DNA of 64,000 nucleotides, taken from positions 3,534,001 through 3,598,000 of the forward strand of contig CAWCZF010000006.1 of assembly GCA_963799975.1 (NCBI GenBank), written 5' to 3'. The first letter of the stretch is position 1, and every line of letters begins with the position of its first letter. This DNA comes from Actinoallomurus sp963799975. GTDB lineage: Bacteria; Actinomycetota; Actinomycetes; Streptosporangiales; Streptosporangiaceae. Made by a program: the position numbers and the translations under genes. This document shows, piece by piece, positions 40,370-50,505 of this stretch. The notes beneath the pieces were generated by a model. That model saw only the letters and a list, made by a program, of their open reading frames with translations. It was not told the origin of the DNA and searched no databases.

Positions 40370-40972
40370 TCAGCCGCGGCGCAGGCGCGGTCGCCGCGGC
40401 CGCTTCGGCGTGCGCACGTCGATCGAGCCCAGGACGACCGTCCCGATCACCTCGATGAGGGGCCCGTCCCCGCCGCGCGCCGGCCGTACGCGCGCCCGCG
40501 AGCCCGCGATCGAACGCCCGGTGAACTCCACGCGTACGCCCTCGGGCACGACGAGCCGGATCCGGCCGCCGAGGACGCTCGCGTTCACGACCACGTGACG
40601 GCGCTGGAGCAGCGCCTCGCGCAGGTCGATCTCCAGCGTCCCGAACACCGCCGCGGCCGGGAACCGCGCGGGCACCACCCACCGGCCGTCGCGGCGTACG
40701 GTCCCGAACAGCGCGTGCAGCGGGCCCGGGTCGAGGCGGATCGGCTGGTCCTCGGCCGGCAGCAGGTCGCGGGTCAGCTCGGCGAGGTCGCCCAGCGTAC
40801 GTGCGCGGTAGGCGCGGTCGACCCGCTCGCCGTGCTCGTCGAGCGTCAGGCGGCCGTCGGCGTGCGCGTCGCGCAGCAGCCGTACGACGTTCTCGCGGTC
40901 GGCGTCGGAGGCGCGCAGCTCCCGCGGGGGAAGGTGATCGCGGCCGGGTTTCCAGGGAAGGTCCACGTCCAC
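40370..40972 (-). CDS. DUF1707 / LiaF-like C-terminal domain protein
   Basis: About 200 residues. The N-terminal DUF1707 segment (RASDADRENVVRLLRDAHAD, GRLTLDEHGERVDRAYRART, LGDLAELTRDL) is joined to a C-terminal beta-helix-like domain: FGTLEIDLREALLQRRHVVV, NASVLGGRIRLVVPEGV, VLGSIDVRTP, as in LiaF/DUF2154 cell-wall-stress proteins. Start uncertain: GTG 40972 gives VDVDLPWKPG, and the frame stays open to 41030. Divergent from the ABC exporter, a typical envelope-stress arrangement. Confidence 0.78.
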   Translation of the reverse strand: MDVDLPWKPGRDHLPPRELRASDADRENVVRLLRDAHADGRLTLDEHGERVDRAYRARTLGDLAELTRDLLPAEDQPIRLDPGPLHALFGTVRRDGRWVVPARFPAAAVFGTLEIDLREALLQRRHVVVNASVLGGRIRLVVPEGVRVEFTGRSIAGSRARVRPARGGDGPLIEVIGTVVLGSIDVRTPKRPRRPRLRRG

Positions 40973-41021
40973 GACGATATTCGTTGGCGAACTGTCGTAG
41001 GCCGTACCTAACGTGAACCTC

Positions 41022-41951
41022 ATGGCCATCTCCATCCGCGACGTCGTCAAGCGATACGCCGGCTCTGACGGCACCTCGATCGCGGCGGTCGACGGGCTCA
41101 CCCTGGAGGTGCCCGACGGGGTCTGCCTCGGCCTGCTCGGTCCCAACGGAGCGGGCAAGTCCACCACGATGCGACTGCTCACCGCCCAGTCGCGGGCCGA
41201 CGAGGGCACGATCAGCGTGCTCGGGTTCGCGATCCCCCGCGAGGCCAAACAGGCGCGGGCGCTGATGGGCGTCGTCCCGCAGACCGACAACCTCGACGAG
41301 GAGCTGACCGTACGGCAGAACCTCGAGGTCTTCGCGCGGCTCTACCGCGTGCCGCGCGCGGGCCTGCGCGCCGCGGTCGACCGCGCCCTGGAGATCGCCC
41401 ACCTGACCACGCGCGCCGGCACCCGCGCGGTCAACCTGTCCGGCGGCATGCGCCGGCGCCTGCTGGTCGCGCGCGGCCTGGTGCACTCGCCGCGCCTCGT
41501 GCTCCTGGACGAGCCGACCGTCGGCCTCGACCCGCAGGTGCGCGCCGACCTGTGGGGGCTGATCGCCGCGCTGCGCACCTCGGGAGTGACCGTGCTGATG
41601 TCGACGCACTACATCGAGGAGGCCGAGCGCCTCGCCGACACCTGCGCGCTGATGTCACGTGGCCGGGTGATCGCGCTCGGCAGCCCGGCCGAGCTGATCG
41701 CCGACCACGCCGGCGACCGGGTCGAGGAGCACGAGGGTTCGCCCGAGCGGCTGGCCGAGGTCGAGGGCCTGGCGCGGCGGGCCGGCCTGCCGACGCGGCG
41801 CACCGGCCCGACCGTGTCGGTCCTGCGCGCCGAGGCGATCCCGCCGTCGCTCGCCGACACGCTCGACGGCGGCAACGGCCACCGGGTCGTACGCCGGGCG
41901 GCCAATCTCGAGGACGTTTTCGTCGTACTGACCGGAGAGACCGTTGAGTGA
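41022..41951 (+). CDS. ABC transporter ATP-binding protein (NodI/DrrA-type)
   Basis: About 309 residues. Walker A LLGPNGAGKSTTMRLL, signature VNLSGGMRRRLLVARGL, Walker B LVLLDEPTVGLD, switch His in MSTHYIEEAERLAD. The C-terminal extension is typical of drug/lipid exporters. ATG 41022 (MAISIRDVVKRY) or GTG 41013 could start it. The gene runs into the permease gene with an overlap. Substrate unknown. Confidence 0.94.
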   Translation: MAISIRDVVKRYAGSDGTSIAAVDGLTLEVPDGVCLGLLGPNGAGKSTTMRLLTAQSRADEGTISVLGFAIPREAKQARALMGVVPQTDNLDEELTVRQNLEVFARLYRVPRAGLRAAVDRALEIAHLTTRAGTRAVNLSGGMRRRLLVARGLVHSPRLVLLDEPTVGLDPQVRADLWGLIAALRTSGVTVLMSTHYIEEAERLADTCALMSRGRVIALGSPAELIADHAGDRVEEHEGSPERLAEVEGLARRAGLPTRRTGPTVSVLRAEAIPPSLADTLDGGNGHRVVRRAANLEDVFVVLTGETVE

Positions 41952-42723
41952 CCGGCTGCGCACGTTCGAGTGGGCCCCGATCCGCGGGGTGTGGCGGCGC
42001 GAGCTGGCGCTGTTCCGTCGCTACTGGGCGTCGTCGTCGTTCGCCGCGCTGATCGAGCCGACGATCTATCTGCTGGCGTTCGGCTTCGGCTTCGGCGCGC
42101 TGGTCGGCCACGTCGCCGGCTACCGCTACGTCGACTTCGTCGGCACGGGGGTGGTGGCGACGGCGACCCTGTTCACCTCGGCGTTCCCGGGCATGTTCAA
42201 CACCTACATCCGGCGCACCTACCAATACTCCTACGACGCGGTGCTGGCCGCCCCGGTCGACGTGCACGAGGTGGTGGCCGGTGAGGCGTCGTGGATCGCG
42301 GTCAAGAGCGGGGTGTACTCCTGCTCCCCGATCCTGGTCGCCCTGGCCTTCGGCCTGCGGCCGGGGCCGGGCGTCTTCACCGTGCCGATCGTCACGACGC
42401 TGACCGCGTCGGGCTTCGCCCTCTTCGGCGTCTGGGCGTCCACGGTGGTCCCGTCGATCAACAGCTTCGACTACATCATCAGCGGCATCCTGGCGCCGCT
42501 GTTCCTGGTCGCGGGCACGTTCTTCCCGGTCGACGGCCTGCCGCCGTGGGCCCGCCCGGTCGCGCGCGTCAACCCGCTCTACCACTGCGTGGAGCTGGTG
42601 AGGCACGCGGTGTTCGGCTTCCACCCACTCGCCGACCTGGGCCACCTGGGCGCCCTGGCCCTGTTCGCCGTACTGATGTGGCTCCTGGCCGTACGCGGCA
42701 TGCGCCGCCGGCTCATCGACTAA
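41944..42723 (+). CDS. ABC-2 type permease (NodJ/DrrB-like)
   Basis: 259 residues from TTG 41944, which overlaps the ATPase stop. Six hydrophobic segments; FEWAPIRGVWRRELALFRRY start, MFNTYIRRTYQYSYDAVLAA, LFLVAGTFFPVDGLPPWARP and NPLYHCVELVRHAVFGFHP match the NodJ subfamily. It forms the membrane half of the exporter with the ATPase upstream. Confidence 0.94.
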   Translation: MSDRLRTFEWAPIRGVWRRELALFRRYWASSSFAALIEPTIYLLAFGFGFGALVGHVAGYRYVDFVGTGVVATATLFTSAFPGMFNTYIRRTYQYSYDAVLAAPVDVHEVVAGEASWIAVKSGVYSCSPILVALAFGLRPGPGVFTVPIVTTLTASGFALFGVWASTVVPSINSFDYIISGILAPLFLVAGTFFPVDGLPPWARPVARVNPLYHCVELVRHAVFGFHPLADLGHLGALALFAVLMWLLAVRGMRRRLID

Positions 42724-42817
42724 TCCACAGCCTGGAGATTTTTCCCACGGAGAGCGATTGGATCGCTACGCTTTGGAGTTGTCGAAGAGACTACAATTCC
42801 TCCTGGAGAGGTGGCGT

Positions 42818-43597
42818 ATGGACAACTCCCCTAGTCCGGCGTTAGCGAAGCTCGCGGAAGCGATCCGGCGACACCGAAAGCTGGCCGGACTCACGCAGGC
42901 GGACCTGGCGCGCCGCATCCCCTGTTCCGACAAGACGATCAGCGCCATCGAAACCGGCCGAGACCGTCCGTCGCGACAAATGACCACCGCCATCGAAGAA
43001 GCCTTAGGCCTCTCCAAGGGCGCCCTGACCGACATCTTCGACCTCCTCGACGTCGAAAGCCTCCCCGGCTGGATGCGCAGTTGGGTCGTCGAGGAGCGCC
43101 GCTCAAGAAGACTCCGCTCGTTCGAGCTGGCGATCGTCCCGGGCCTCCTGCAGACCGAGGATTACGCCCGAGCACTACTCAACGACAATGAGGCGCTCCT
43201 GCAAGCGCGGATGGAACGCCAGGGGATTCTCCTCGGCGACGCGCCACCTACCCTTCATGTCGTGCTGGACGAGTTCGTTCTGTACCGCGACGTCGGCGGG
43301 CGACAGGTCATGTATGACCAGCTCATACACCTCACGAAGTGCGTCTCAGAAGGACTCACGGTTCAGATCGTCCCCTCTGACGCAAACCCGCACCGTGTCG
43401 GCTCTTTCACGATCGGCACGGTCCCTGGAAGCGGCGACGTGGCCTATATCGAGAGCTCCATACGCGGAATCGTCACAAGCAGCCAGGACGACATCTCCCA
43501 CCTGGACGGCGTGTGGGACACCATCCGCAGCCATGCTCTGTCCCAGCGACAATCACTGGATTTCATTCAAAGGACAGCGGAGGAACGATGGACCTGA
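42818..43597 (+). CDS. XRE-family regulator with DUF5753 domain
   Basis: 259 residues from ATG 42818, preceded by GGAGAGG. HTH: AIRRHRKLAGLTQADLARRI, CSDKTISAIETGRDRPSRQM. The DUF5753 ligand-like domain starts around 95 (RSFELAIVPGLLQTEDYARA) and contains VLDEFVLYRDVGGRQVMYDQ and GTVPGSGDVAYIES. Such regulators are nearly always followed by a DUF397 gene, as here. They control development and secondary metabolism in streptomycetes by antagonising or assisting sigma factors; the specific role here is unknown. Confidence 0.92.
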   Translation: MDNSPSPALAKLAEAIRRHRKLAGLTQADLARRIPCSDKTISAIETGRDRPSRQMTTAIEEALGLSKGALTDIFDLLDVESLPGWMRSWVVEERRSRRLRSFELAIVPGLLQTEDYARALLNDNEALLQARMERQGILLGDAPPTLHVVLDEFVLYRDVGGRQVMYDQLIHLTKCVSEGLTVQIVPSDANPHRVGSFTIGTVPGSGDVAYIESSIRGIVTSSQDDISHLDGVWDTIRSHALSQRQSLDFIQRTAEERWT

Positions 43598-43680
43598 GAG
43601 ACACCAACTGGCGCAAGTCCACGCGTAGCGGCGAAAACGGCGGCAACTGCGTGGAGGTGTCGCTTCTAGGGACGGAGTAA
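43588..43680 (+). CDS. DUF397 protein, truncated
   Basis: 30 residues only (MDLRDTNWRKSTRSGENGGN, CVEVSLLGTE) from ATG 43588, overlapping the XRE stop by 10 bases. The DUF397 family is normally about 60 residues, with a second half containing VAVRDSKDP and a Trp/Phe-rich end, absent here. Either a natural truncation or a stop created by a sequencing error; other frames downstream do not restore the family sequence. Confidence 0.8.
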   Translation: MDLRDTNWRKSTRSGENGGNCVEVSLLGTE

Positions 43681-43683
43681 CAC

Positions 43684-43698
43684 CGGGGCACGGCCCCG
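43684..43698 (+). terminator. Short hairpin after the DUF397 gene
   Basis: CGGGGC-ACG-GCCCCG, a perfect 6-bp stem starting three bases after the DUF397 stop. Small but very stable; no T-run. Confidence 0.45.
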
Positions 43699-43775
43699 CC
43701 TGCCGTGTCTGTATTGACCCGGGTCGACCTGGTCTCTACGCTGACGCGAGCCTCTTTCATGTTTTGGAGGGCCTC

Positions 43776-44987
43776 GTGGCGGCAGAGGTCGATCAGCGGA
43801 CGCGGCGTGGGCGGTTGTCGGCGTACGCGGCGTTCGGGGTGCAGGGGTTGTCCTTTGCCGCCCTGGTGACGCGGATTCCGGAGATCCAGAAGGCGCATCA
43901 CCTCAGCGACGGCACGCTCGCCCTCGTGCTGCTCGCCGTGCCCGTCGTCGCGGGCGTCGGCAGTGTGCTCGCGGGTGTGTTCATGCCGAGGTACGGCAGC
44001 GGGCCCGTGCTGCGGATCGCACAGCCGCTCGTCCTGCTGGCGATCATCGCGATCGGGCTCGCCCCGGACGACCCGGCGCTCTATGCCGCGACGGCGCTGT
44101 TCGGGCTGTTCGTCGGCGCGGTGGACGCGTCCATGAACGCCCAGGCCGTCACCGCCGAGACGCTCTACGGCAAGAGCCTGCTGACCGGGTTCCACGCCGT
44201 CTGGAGCGCCGCCGGCATCGTCGCGGGCCTGTGGATCGCCCTCGCGAACCGGGTCGACATGGGCCTCGGCCTCGGCTTCGCCATCCCCGCCGCGCTCGGG
44301 ATCGTCGTCGCCGTGGCGACCGGCCCCGGACTGTACGCGCGGGCGCTGGAGGCGACCGGGCCGAGTGGCGAGCAGCTCAAGGCCGCCGCCAAGCGCGTGC
44401 CCTGGCGGCCGATCGTCGTCATCGGTGTGGCCGTCACCTGCATGTACATCGCGGACTCGGCGACCTCCAGCTACAGCGCCAAGTACCTCAAGGACGACCT
44501 GCACGCCAGCGGCGCGATCGCACCGCTGGCGTACGTGGCGTACCAGGTCTGCATGATGTTCAGCCGTACCGGCGCGGACCTCGTCGTCCGTGCCTACGGG
44601 GCGGCTCGCGTCGTCGCGGTGGGTGCCGCGGTCGGCGGCCTCGGCCTGCTGACGGCCGCGCTCGCCCCCGGCCCGGCCGTGGCCATCGCCGGGTTCGCGG
44701 TGGCGGGACTGGGCCTGGCCGTCGTGGTGCCGACGTCGTTCTCGGCGGCCGGACGACTTGACCCGACCGGCCTCGGTATCGCGGTCGCCCGGGTCAACGT
44801 GTTCAACTACGTCGGTTTCGTCCTTGGCGCGGTCGTCGCGGGAGCCGTCGCCTCGAACCTGTGGATCGCGTACGCGGTGGGAGCCGCGCTCACGCTGGTG
44901 ATCCTCGGGTCCGCGAAGGGCTTCGAGCCCGCCCCCGTGACCGGAACGCGCCCGGGCACCCCGGTCGCCGAACGCCCCGTCGCCTGA
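43776..44987 (+). CDS. MFS transporter
   Basis: 403 residues from GTG 43776, with TTTTGGAGGG just upstream. About twelve hydrophobic segments; FGVQGLSFAALVTRIPEIQK, LSDGTLALVLLAVPVVAGVG, VDASMNAQAVTAETLYGKSL and GFHAVWSAAGIVAGLWIALA match the YbjJ/FucP-like subgroup of actinobacterial MFS permeases. Substrate unknown. Monocistronic. Confidence 0.92.
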   Translation: MAAEVDQRTRRGRLSAYAAFGVQGLSFAALVTRIPEIQKAHHLSDGTLALVLLAVPVVAGVGSVLAGVFMPRYGSGPVLRIAQPLVLLAIIAIGLAPDDPALYAATALFGLFVGAVDASMNAQAVTAETLYGKSLLTGFHAVWSAAGIVAGLWIALANRVDMGLGLGFAIPAALGIVVAVATGPGLYARALEATGPSGEQLKAAAKRVPWRPIVVIGVAVTCMYIADSATSSYSAKYLKDDLHASGAIAPLAYVAYQVCMMFSRTGADLVVRAYGAARVVAVGAAVGGLGLLTAALAPGPAVAIAGFAVAGLGLAVVVPTSFSAAGRLDPTGLGIAVARVNVFNYVGFVLGAVVAGAVASNLWIAYAVGAALTLVILGSAKGFEPAPVTGTRPGTPVAERPVA

Positions 44988-45045
44988 TCAGGGTCACCGG
45001 CGGCGGATGACTCGGGAGCGGGCGGCGGTGCGGCGGCCCCGGACC

Positions 45046-45291
45046 TCAGCGCCGCGAACTCTCTTCCTGTTCGATGCGCTCCATGGCCTTCTCGCCCTCG
45101 ACCTCGGCCTGTTCGGGGGACAACTCGGTGAGCGCCGTACGCAGCGCCACCTCGGCCGCGTCCGCCGCCGCACGTGCGGTGATCGTGTGGGTGTGCGCGC
45201 GTTCGATCTCACCGAGGCCGATGCAGTCGAAGGCGACCTGTGTATCGTGTGCCGCCAGTTCGAGTTGGCGGGCTGCTTCGTCAAGACTCAT
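45046..45291 (-). CDS. Small acidic helical protein, unknown
   Basis: 81 residues (MSLDEAARQLELAAHDTQVA ... EGEKAMERIEQEESSRR). ATG 45291 is preceded by a strong GGAGGAATGTGA ribosome site, which supports a real gene. Predicted all-helical, soluble, acidic; no family recognised. Converges on the MFS gene. Confidence 0.65.
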   Translation of the reverse strand: MSLDEAARQLELAAHDTQVAFDCIGLGEIERAHTHTITARAAADAAEVALRTALTELSPEQAEVEGEKAMERIEQEESSRR

Positions 45292-45594
45292 TCACATTCC
45301 TCCATCGTTGTCGCGGTACTACCCGCGATCACCCGGCCCACACGCACCATCGCGCGGCGTCCGTCACACAGGGTCAGGGCATACGGGAGCGTAGTCCAAG
45401 CACCACTCCGCGACGTCCCGCATGCCCACGGAACTCCCCGCGGCGCCAGGCGCGCGTACGCGACGGCGTCGGCGCACCGCACCGCAGCGCATCGCCGGCG
45501 ATCACGTCGGGGTCGGCGGCGGCGGGGGTGCTCCGCGTCACCTCGCTGCCGGCCTCAGCCGGCTCGGCCGCCGGTGCCGAACATACTGGGGCCC
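45292..45594. other. Intergenic region
   Basis: About 300 bases between the small acidic protein gene (minus) and the acyl-CoA dehydrogenase gene (plus). The plus-strand frame stays open upstream of the dehydrogenase, but the peptide is Arg/Pro shadow sequence unrelated to the family. It presumably holds both promoters; nothing else seen. Confidence 0.5.
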
Positions 45595-46749
45595 ATGGCT
45601 GCGCTGAGCGATGAGGAACAAGCGATCGTCGAGGTGGTCGCCGAGTTCGTCGACCGGGAGGTACGCCCTGCCGCGCGGGAACTGGAACACGCCGACGCCT
45701 ACCCGGACGAGCTCATCGGGCGGATGAAGGAGCTGGGTGTCTTCGGCCTCACCGTCCCGGAGCCGTACGGCGAGGTGCGCGTCTCCAAGCGCTGCTACGC
45801 CCTCGTCACCGAGGAACTGGCACGCGGCTGGATGAGCCTGGCCGGGGCGGTCGGCGGCCACTCGGTCGTCGCGTACCTGATCGCCGAGTTCGGCACCGAG
45901 GAGCAGCGCGACCGCTACCTCCCCCGGATGGCGACCGGCGAGCTGCGCGCGGCGATGGCACTGACCGAGCCGTCCGGCGGCTCGGACCTGCAGGCCATCA
46001 CCACCACCGCCCGCCGCGAGGCCGACCGTTATGTCGTTGACGGCGCGAAGATGTGGATCACGAACGCCCGCCGCGCCGGCCTGATCGCCCTGCTGTGCAA
46101 GACCGACCCGGAGGCGAGCCCGCGCCACCGGGGCATCAGCATCCTGCTCGCCGAACCGGGCGAGGGCATGACCGTGTCACGCGACCTGGGCAAAATCGGC
46201 TACAAGGGGATCGAGACCTGCGAGATCGCCTACGAGTCGTACGCGACGCCACCCTCGTCGGTGCTCGGCGGCGAGGAGGGGCGAGGCTTCGCCCAGATGA
46301 TGCGCGGCCTGGAGGTCGGCCGCATCCAGGTCGCCGCCCGCGCCCTCGGCGTGGGCCGCGCCGCGTTGGAGGACTCACTGCGCTACGCCCAGGAGCGCGA
46401 GGCGTTCGGCCGCCCCATCTGGCAACACCAGTCCATCGGCAATTACCTGGCCGACATGGCCACCCGCCTGCGCGCGGCGAGGCTGCTGACCTTGGACGCC
46501 GCCGACCTCCTGGACGCGGACGAGCGCTGCGACATGGAGGCCGGCATGGCCAAGCTGTACGCCTCGGAGACGGCCATGGCCATCGCCCTGGACGCGGTCC
46601 GCATCCACGGCGCCTCCGGCTACTCGACCGAGTACGACGTCGAACGCTACTTCCGCGACGCCCCGCTGATGATCGTCGGCGAAGGCACCAACGAGATCCA
46701 GCGAGGCGTCATCGTCCGCCAGCTCATCAACCGCCATCCGCTGAGGTGA
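45595..46749 (+). CDS. Acyl-CoA dehydrogenase
   Basis: 384 residues from ATG 45595 (MAALSDEEQAIVEVVAEFVD). Family signatures: MALTEPSGGSDLQAITTTAR (FAD/acyl site), KMWITNARRAGLIALLCKT, ARALGVGRAALEDSLRYAQE, and C-terminal GASGYSTEYDVERYFRDAPL, MIVGEGTNEIQRGVI. The catalytic glutamate sits at the conserved EGT position. It oxidises acyl-CoA thioesters to enoyl-CoA in fatty acid or branched-chain catabolism; chain specificity not assignable. Confidence 0.95.
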   Translation: MAALSDEEQAIVEVVAEFVDREVRPAARELEHADAYPDELIGRMKELGVFGLTVPEPYGEVRVSKRCYALVTEELARGWMSLAGAVGGHSVVAYLIAEFGTEEQRDRYLPRMATGELRAAMALTEPSGGSDLQAITTTARREADRYVVDGAKMWITNARRAGLIALLCKTDPEASPRHRGISILLAEPGEGMTVSRDLGKIGYKGIETCEIAYESYATPPSSVLGGEEGRGFAQMMRGLEVGRIQVAARALGVGRAALEDSLRYAQEREAFGRPIWQHQSIGNYLADMATRLRAARLLTLDAADLLDADERCDMEAGMAKLYASETAMAIALDAVRIHGASGYSTEYDVERYFRDAPLMIVGEGTNEIQRGVIVRQLINRHPLR

Positions 46750-46785
46750 CCGGACACTGCCCGGGCGTGCCCGGCGGCAGCGCGG

Positions 46786-47172
46786 TCACTTGCGTTTCTC
46801 AGCGGACACCGGATCCGGGCGGCGTCTCCGAGTGACGCGGGCGTGCTCCTTGGCGACCTTCTCCATGTCTTTCACCCGCGCCAGGGCCGCCAGCAAGTCA
46901 GCATGCAACCCGGCCAGTCCGGCGGCCGTCTCCGGTCGCGCGATGCCTGCCGCCTCGACGGCCGCCCGGCGAATAAAGGTGCTGAGCTTCATTCCGCCGG
47001 CATCGGCGGCCTCGCCGATACGCTTGAACTCGTCCTCGTTGAACCTCGTTGACACGACGCGCTCAAGACCGACAGGTGTCTTGGCGTTGCGCTCGAACTC
47101 CTCGCGATTCGCGTAGAAGTACTCTGCTTCTTCCTCTTCCGTCATCTGCTCGAGCGGCTTGCCGGTCGTCAT
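46786..47172 (-). CDS. Ribbon-helix-helix (CopG-like) antitoxin-type protein
   Basis: 128 residues from ATG 47172 with GAGAGGGACTC upstream. The RHH core is RVVSTRFNEDEFKRIGEAAD then AGGMKLSTFIRRAAVEAAG. The acidic N-terminus (EQMTEEEEAEYFYANREEFE) resembles toxin-neutralising or protein-contact segments, and the basic tail (VTRRRRPDPVSAEKRK) may bind DNA. The start overlaps the stop of a small frame upstream (ATGA), the classic toxin-antitoxin layout, though the partner is not recognisable as a known toxin. Confidence 0.72.
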   Translation of the reverse strand: MTTGKPLEQMTEEEEAEYFYANREEFERNAKTPVGLERVVSTRFNEDEFKRIGEAADAGGMKLSTFIRRAAVEAAGIARPETAAGLAGLHADLLAALARVKDMEKVAKEHARVTRRRRPDPVSAEKRK

Positions 47173-47390
47173 GACGAGTCCCTCTCGTAGGCGGTGATCG
47201 GGCGCGCCAAGTCCAGCTCCTGCTCGCCCCATGAGCGCCGGATGGTCACCGGATACTTGATCACGACGGTGACCTTACGGCCGCTGTCCGCCGCGCCGTG
47301 AAGCAGGCAGCGGTCCTTGTGGCCGACACCGTCGTCTTTGTAGCCGGAAAGATTCCTTGTGGGCCGCCTCCGGTGTACTACATGCTGACT
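47169..47390 (-). pseudogene. Possible small partner gene of the RHH protein, start not found
   Basis: An open frame ending at 47169 encodes NLSGYKDDGVGHKDRCLLHG then KVTVVIKYPVTIRRSWGEQE and DLARPITAYERDSS, stopping in an ATGA overlap with the RHH gene. It has protein-like composition (upstream of 47390 the frame meets a TGA) but no ATG/GTG/TTG near its beginning, so the gene is either frameshifted near 47340 or degenerate. The overlap suggests a coupled toxin or nuclease partner. Family unknown. Confidence 0.4.
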
Positions 47391-47489
47391 CTGATGTATG
47401 ACAAATCACGATGCCCTCCATGATCGTGGCGTGCGGATCGCCGCGGTACGCGCATCGCCCCCGCGGGGGTCGCCGACCGCGCGAGGCGC

Positions 47490-47954
47490 TTACGCGGGTC
47501 GGCGGTACCGCTCGGCGGCGCGGGCGTGGGCGTCGGTGAGCAACGACCGCGCGAGCGCCGCCGTCTTCTCCCCCGGGTTGAGAATCGCCACCCACCCCTG
47601 GACCGCGTAGAGCGGGTGCGGGAGCGGCGTGTCCAGAACGGTGTAGTCGAGGTCCCCGGTCTGGGAGGCGGGCGGGTTGCCGGTCAGTTCCGCGAACACA
47701 GTGCGGCCCACGGCGATGTTCAGGCGGAACACTCCGGGGCGGCCGAGGTCCGAGGCGGTGTCGTACCCCTCGTAGTCGCCGGTGACGATCGTGGCGAACG
47801 GCATCCGGCGGTCGGCGGGCGTCGCGTCGCCCGGGTCGTAGAAGAAGAACGAGTCGCCCCAGGCCATCTCCGGCGCGCCGCTCGCCTCGTCCGCGGTGAC
47901 CGTGACGACGCCGGGCAGGGCGGTCACGAACGCGATGATCTCCTCTGGTGTCAT
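47490..47954 (-). CDS. DUF6194 family protein
   Basis: 154 residues from ATG 47954. MTPEEIIAFVTALPGVVTVT, EMAWGDSFFFYDPGDATPAD, RRMPFATIVTGDYEGYDTAS and DLGRPGVFRLNIAVGR match DUF6194, a small cytosolic family of unknown role common in actinomycetes. Divergent from the double-MerR regulator. A CTTCAAT/ATTGAAG dyad starts three bases upstream of its ATG, so the regulator probably controls it. Confidence 0.88.
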   Translation of the reverse strand: MTPEEIIAFVTALPGVVTVTADEASGAPEMAWGDSFFFYDPGDATPADRRMPFATIVTGDYEGYDTASDLGRPGVFRLNIAVGRTVFAELTGNPPASQTGDLDYTVLDTPLPHPLYAVQGWVAILNPGEKTAALARSLLTDAHARAAERYRRPA

Positions 47955-47956
47955 GC

Positions 47957-47998
47957 CTTCAATTTTTCCATTGAAGTCCTCGTTGCGACTTTTACGAG
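47957..47998. promoter_or_regulatory. Operator region between DUF6194 and double-MerR genes
   Basis: Two dyads in a locally AT-rich segment: CTTCAAT-N6-ATTGAAG (47957-47976, perfect 7 bp) and CTCGT-N10-ACGAG (47979-47998, perfect 5 bp). Two binding sites would suit a regulator with two HTH domains. Confidence 0.55.
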
Positions 47999-48047
47999 AC
48001 AATCCCAGGCAGCACCACGCCAACCCTCAACTCCGGGAGTAAGCGCC

Positions 48048-48743
48048 ATGAGCCGCGCCGGGCATCGCGCCATCGACCTGGCGCGCCTGGCGGGGATCTC
48101 GACTCAGCAGGTCCGCAACTACGCGGACGCCGGGATCCTGCCTCCGGTGCCGCGCACCGAGAGCGGCTACCGCCGGTTCGGCGAAGCGCATCGCCAGGCG
48201 ATCCTGACCTACCGGGCCCTGGCGGAGGGATGCGGACCGTCCGCGGCCCGGGCGATCATGCATGCCGTGCACGCCGGAGACCTTCCGTACGCCCTGGCGC
48301 TCGTGGACGCCGCCCACGCGTCACTGCACGAGCGACGGCTGTCCCTGCGGCAGACCGCAGGCGCGCTCGACGCGGTCGCCGACCGGCCCGCCGGCATCCC
48401 TCGTACGGGCATGCGCATCGGCGAGGTCGCCGCGTACGTCGGCGTGCGCACGTCCGCGCTGCGCACCTGGGAGGCGGCCGGCCTGCTCCGGCCGCCGCGC
48501 GAGCCCTCGACGGGCTACCGCCGGTTCGGCCCGGCCGACGTACGGGAGGCGCTGCTCGTGTGCACGCTCCGGCAGGGCCATCACCCGCTGCCCCAGATCC
48601 GTGCCGTTCTCGACGACCTGCGGCGTACGGGCAGCCGCGAGGCGCTGCACGCGGCCATCGAGGGGCAGCACGCGAAGCTCACCCGGCAGGCGACGGCGAT
48701 GCTGACGGCCGCCGCCCGCCTGCACCGCTACGTCACGCCGTAG
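48048..48743 (+). CDS. TioE-family regulator with two MerR DNA-binding domains
   Basis: 231 residues from ATG 48048. The first MerR HTH covers about 5-60 (DLARLAGISTQQVRNYADAG, ILPPVPRTESGYRRF); the second covers about 122-190 (MRIGEVAAYVGVRTSALRTW, EAAGLLRPPREPSTGYRRFG). Both have the MerR wing GYRRF. The tandem arrangement is that of TioE-like regulators, first named in thiocoraline biosynthesis. No effector domain is obvious. Confidence 0.9.
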   Translation: MSRAGHRAIDLARLAGISTQQVRNYADAGILPPVPRTESGYRRFGEAHRQAILTYRALAEGCGPSAARAIMHAVHAGDLPYALALVDAAHASLHERRLSLRQTAGALDAVADRPAGIPRTGMRIGEVAAYVGVRTSALRTWEAAGLLRPPREPSTGYRRFGPADVREALLVCTLRQGHHPLPQIRAVLDDLRRTGSREALHAAIEGQHAKLTRQATAMLTAAARLHRYVTP

Positions 48744-48746
48744 GCG

Positions 48747-50387
<1,641 letters not shown>

Positions 50388-50505
50388 GGCGTCCTCGCTG
50401 ACGGCACGGTGCGGGTCGATCACCAGGGTAAAGCGCCGGATCGGCGGACCGTACGGCGGTCTTGCCCCCACGCCACCCGGGTATGGGCCGCTACGGGGGG
50501 AAATC

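Noticed and set aside
45007..45594. N-terminal extension of the acyl-CoA dehydrogenase
   Set aside because: About 195 extra residues do not resemble the family, and they overlap a well-supported small minus-strand gene; ATG 45595 gives the family N-terminus.
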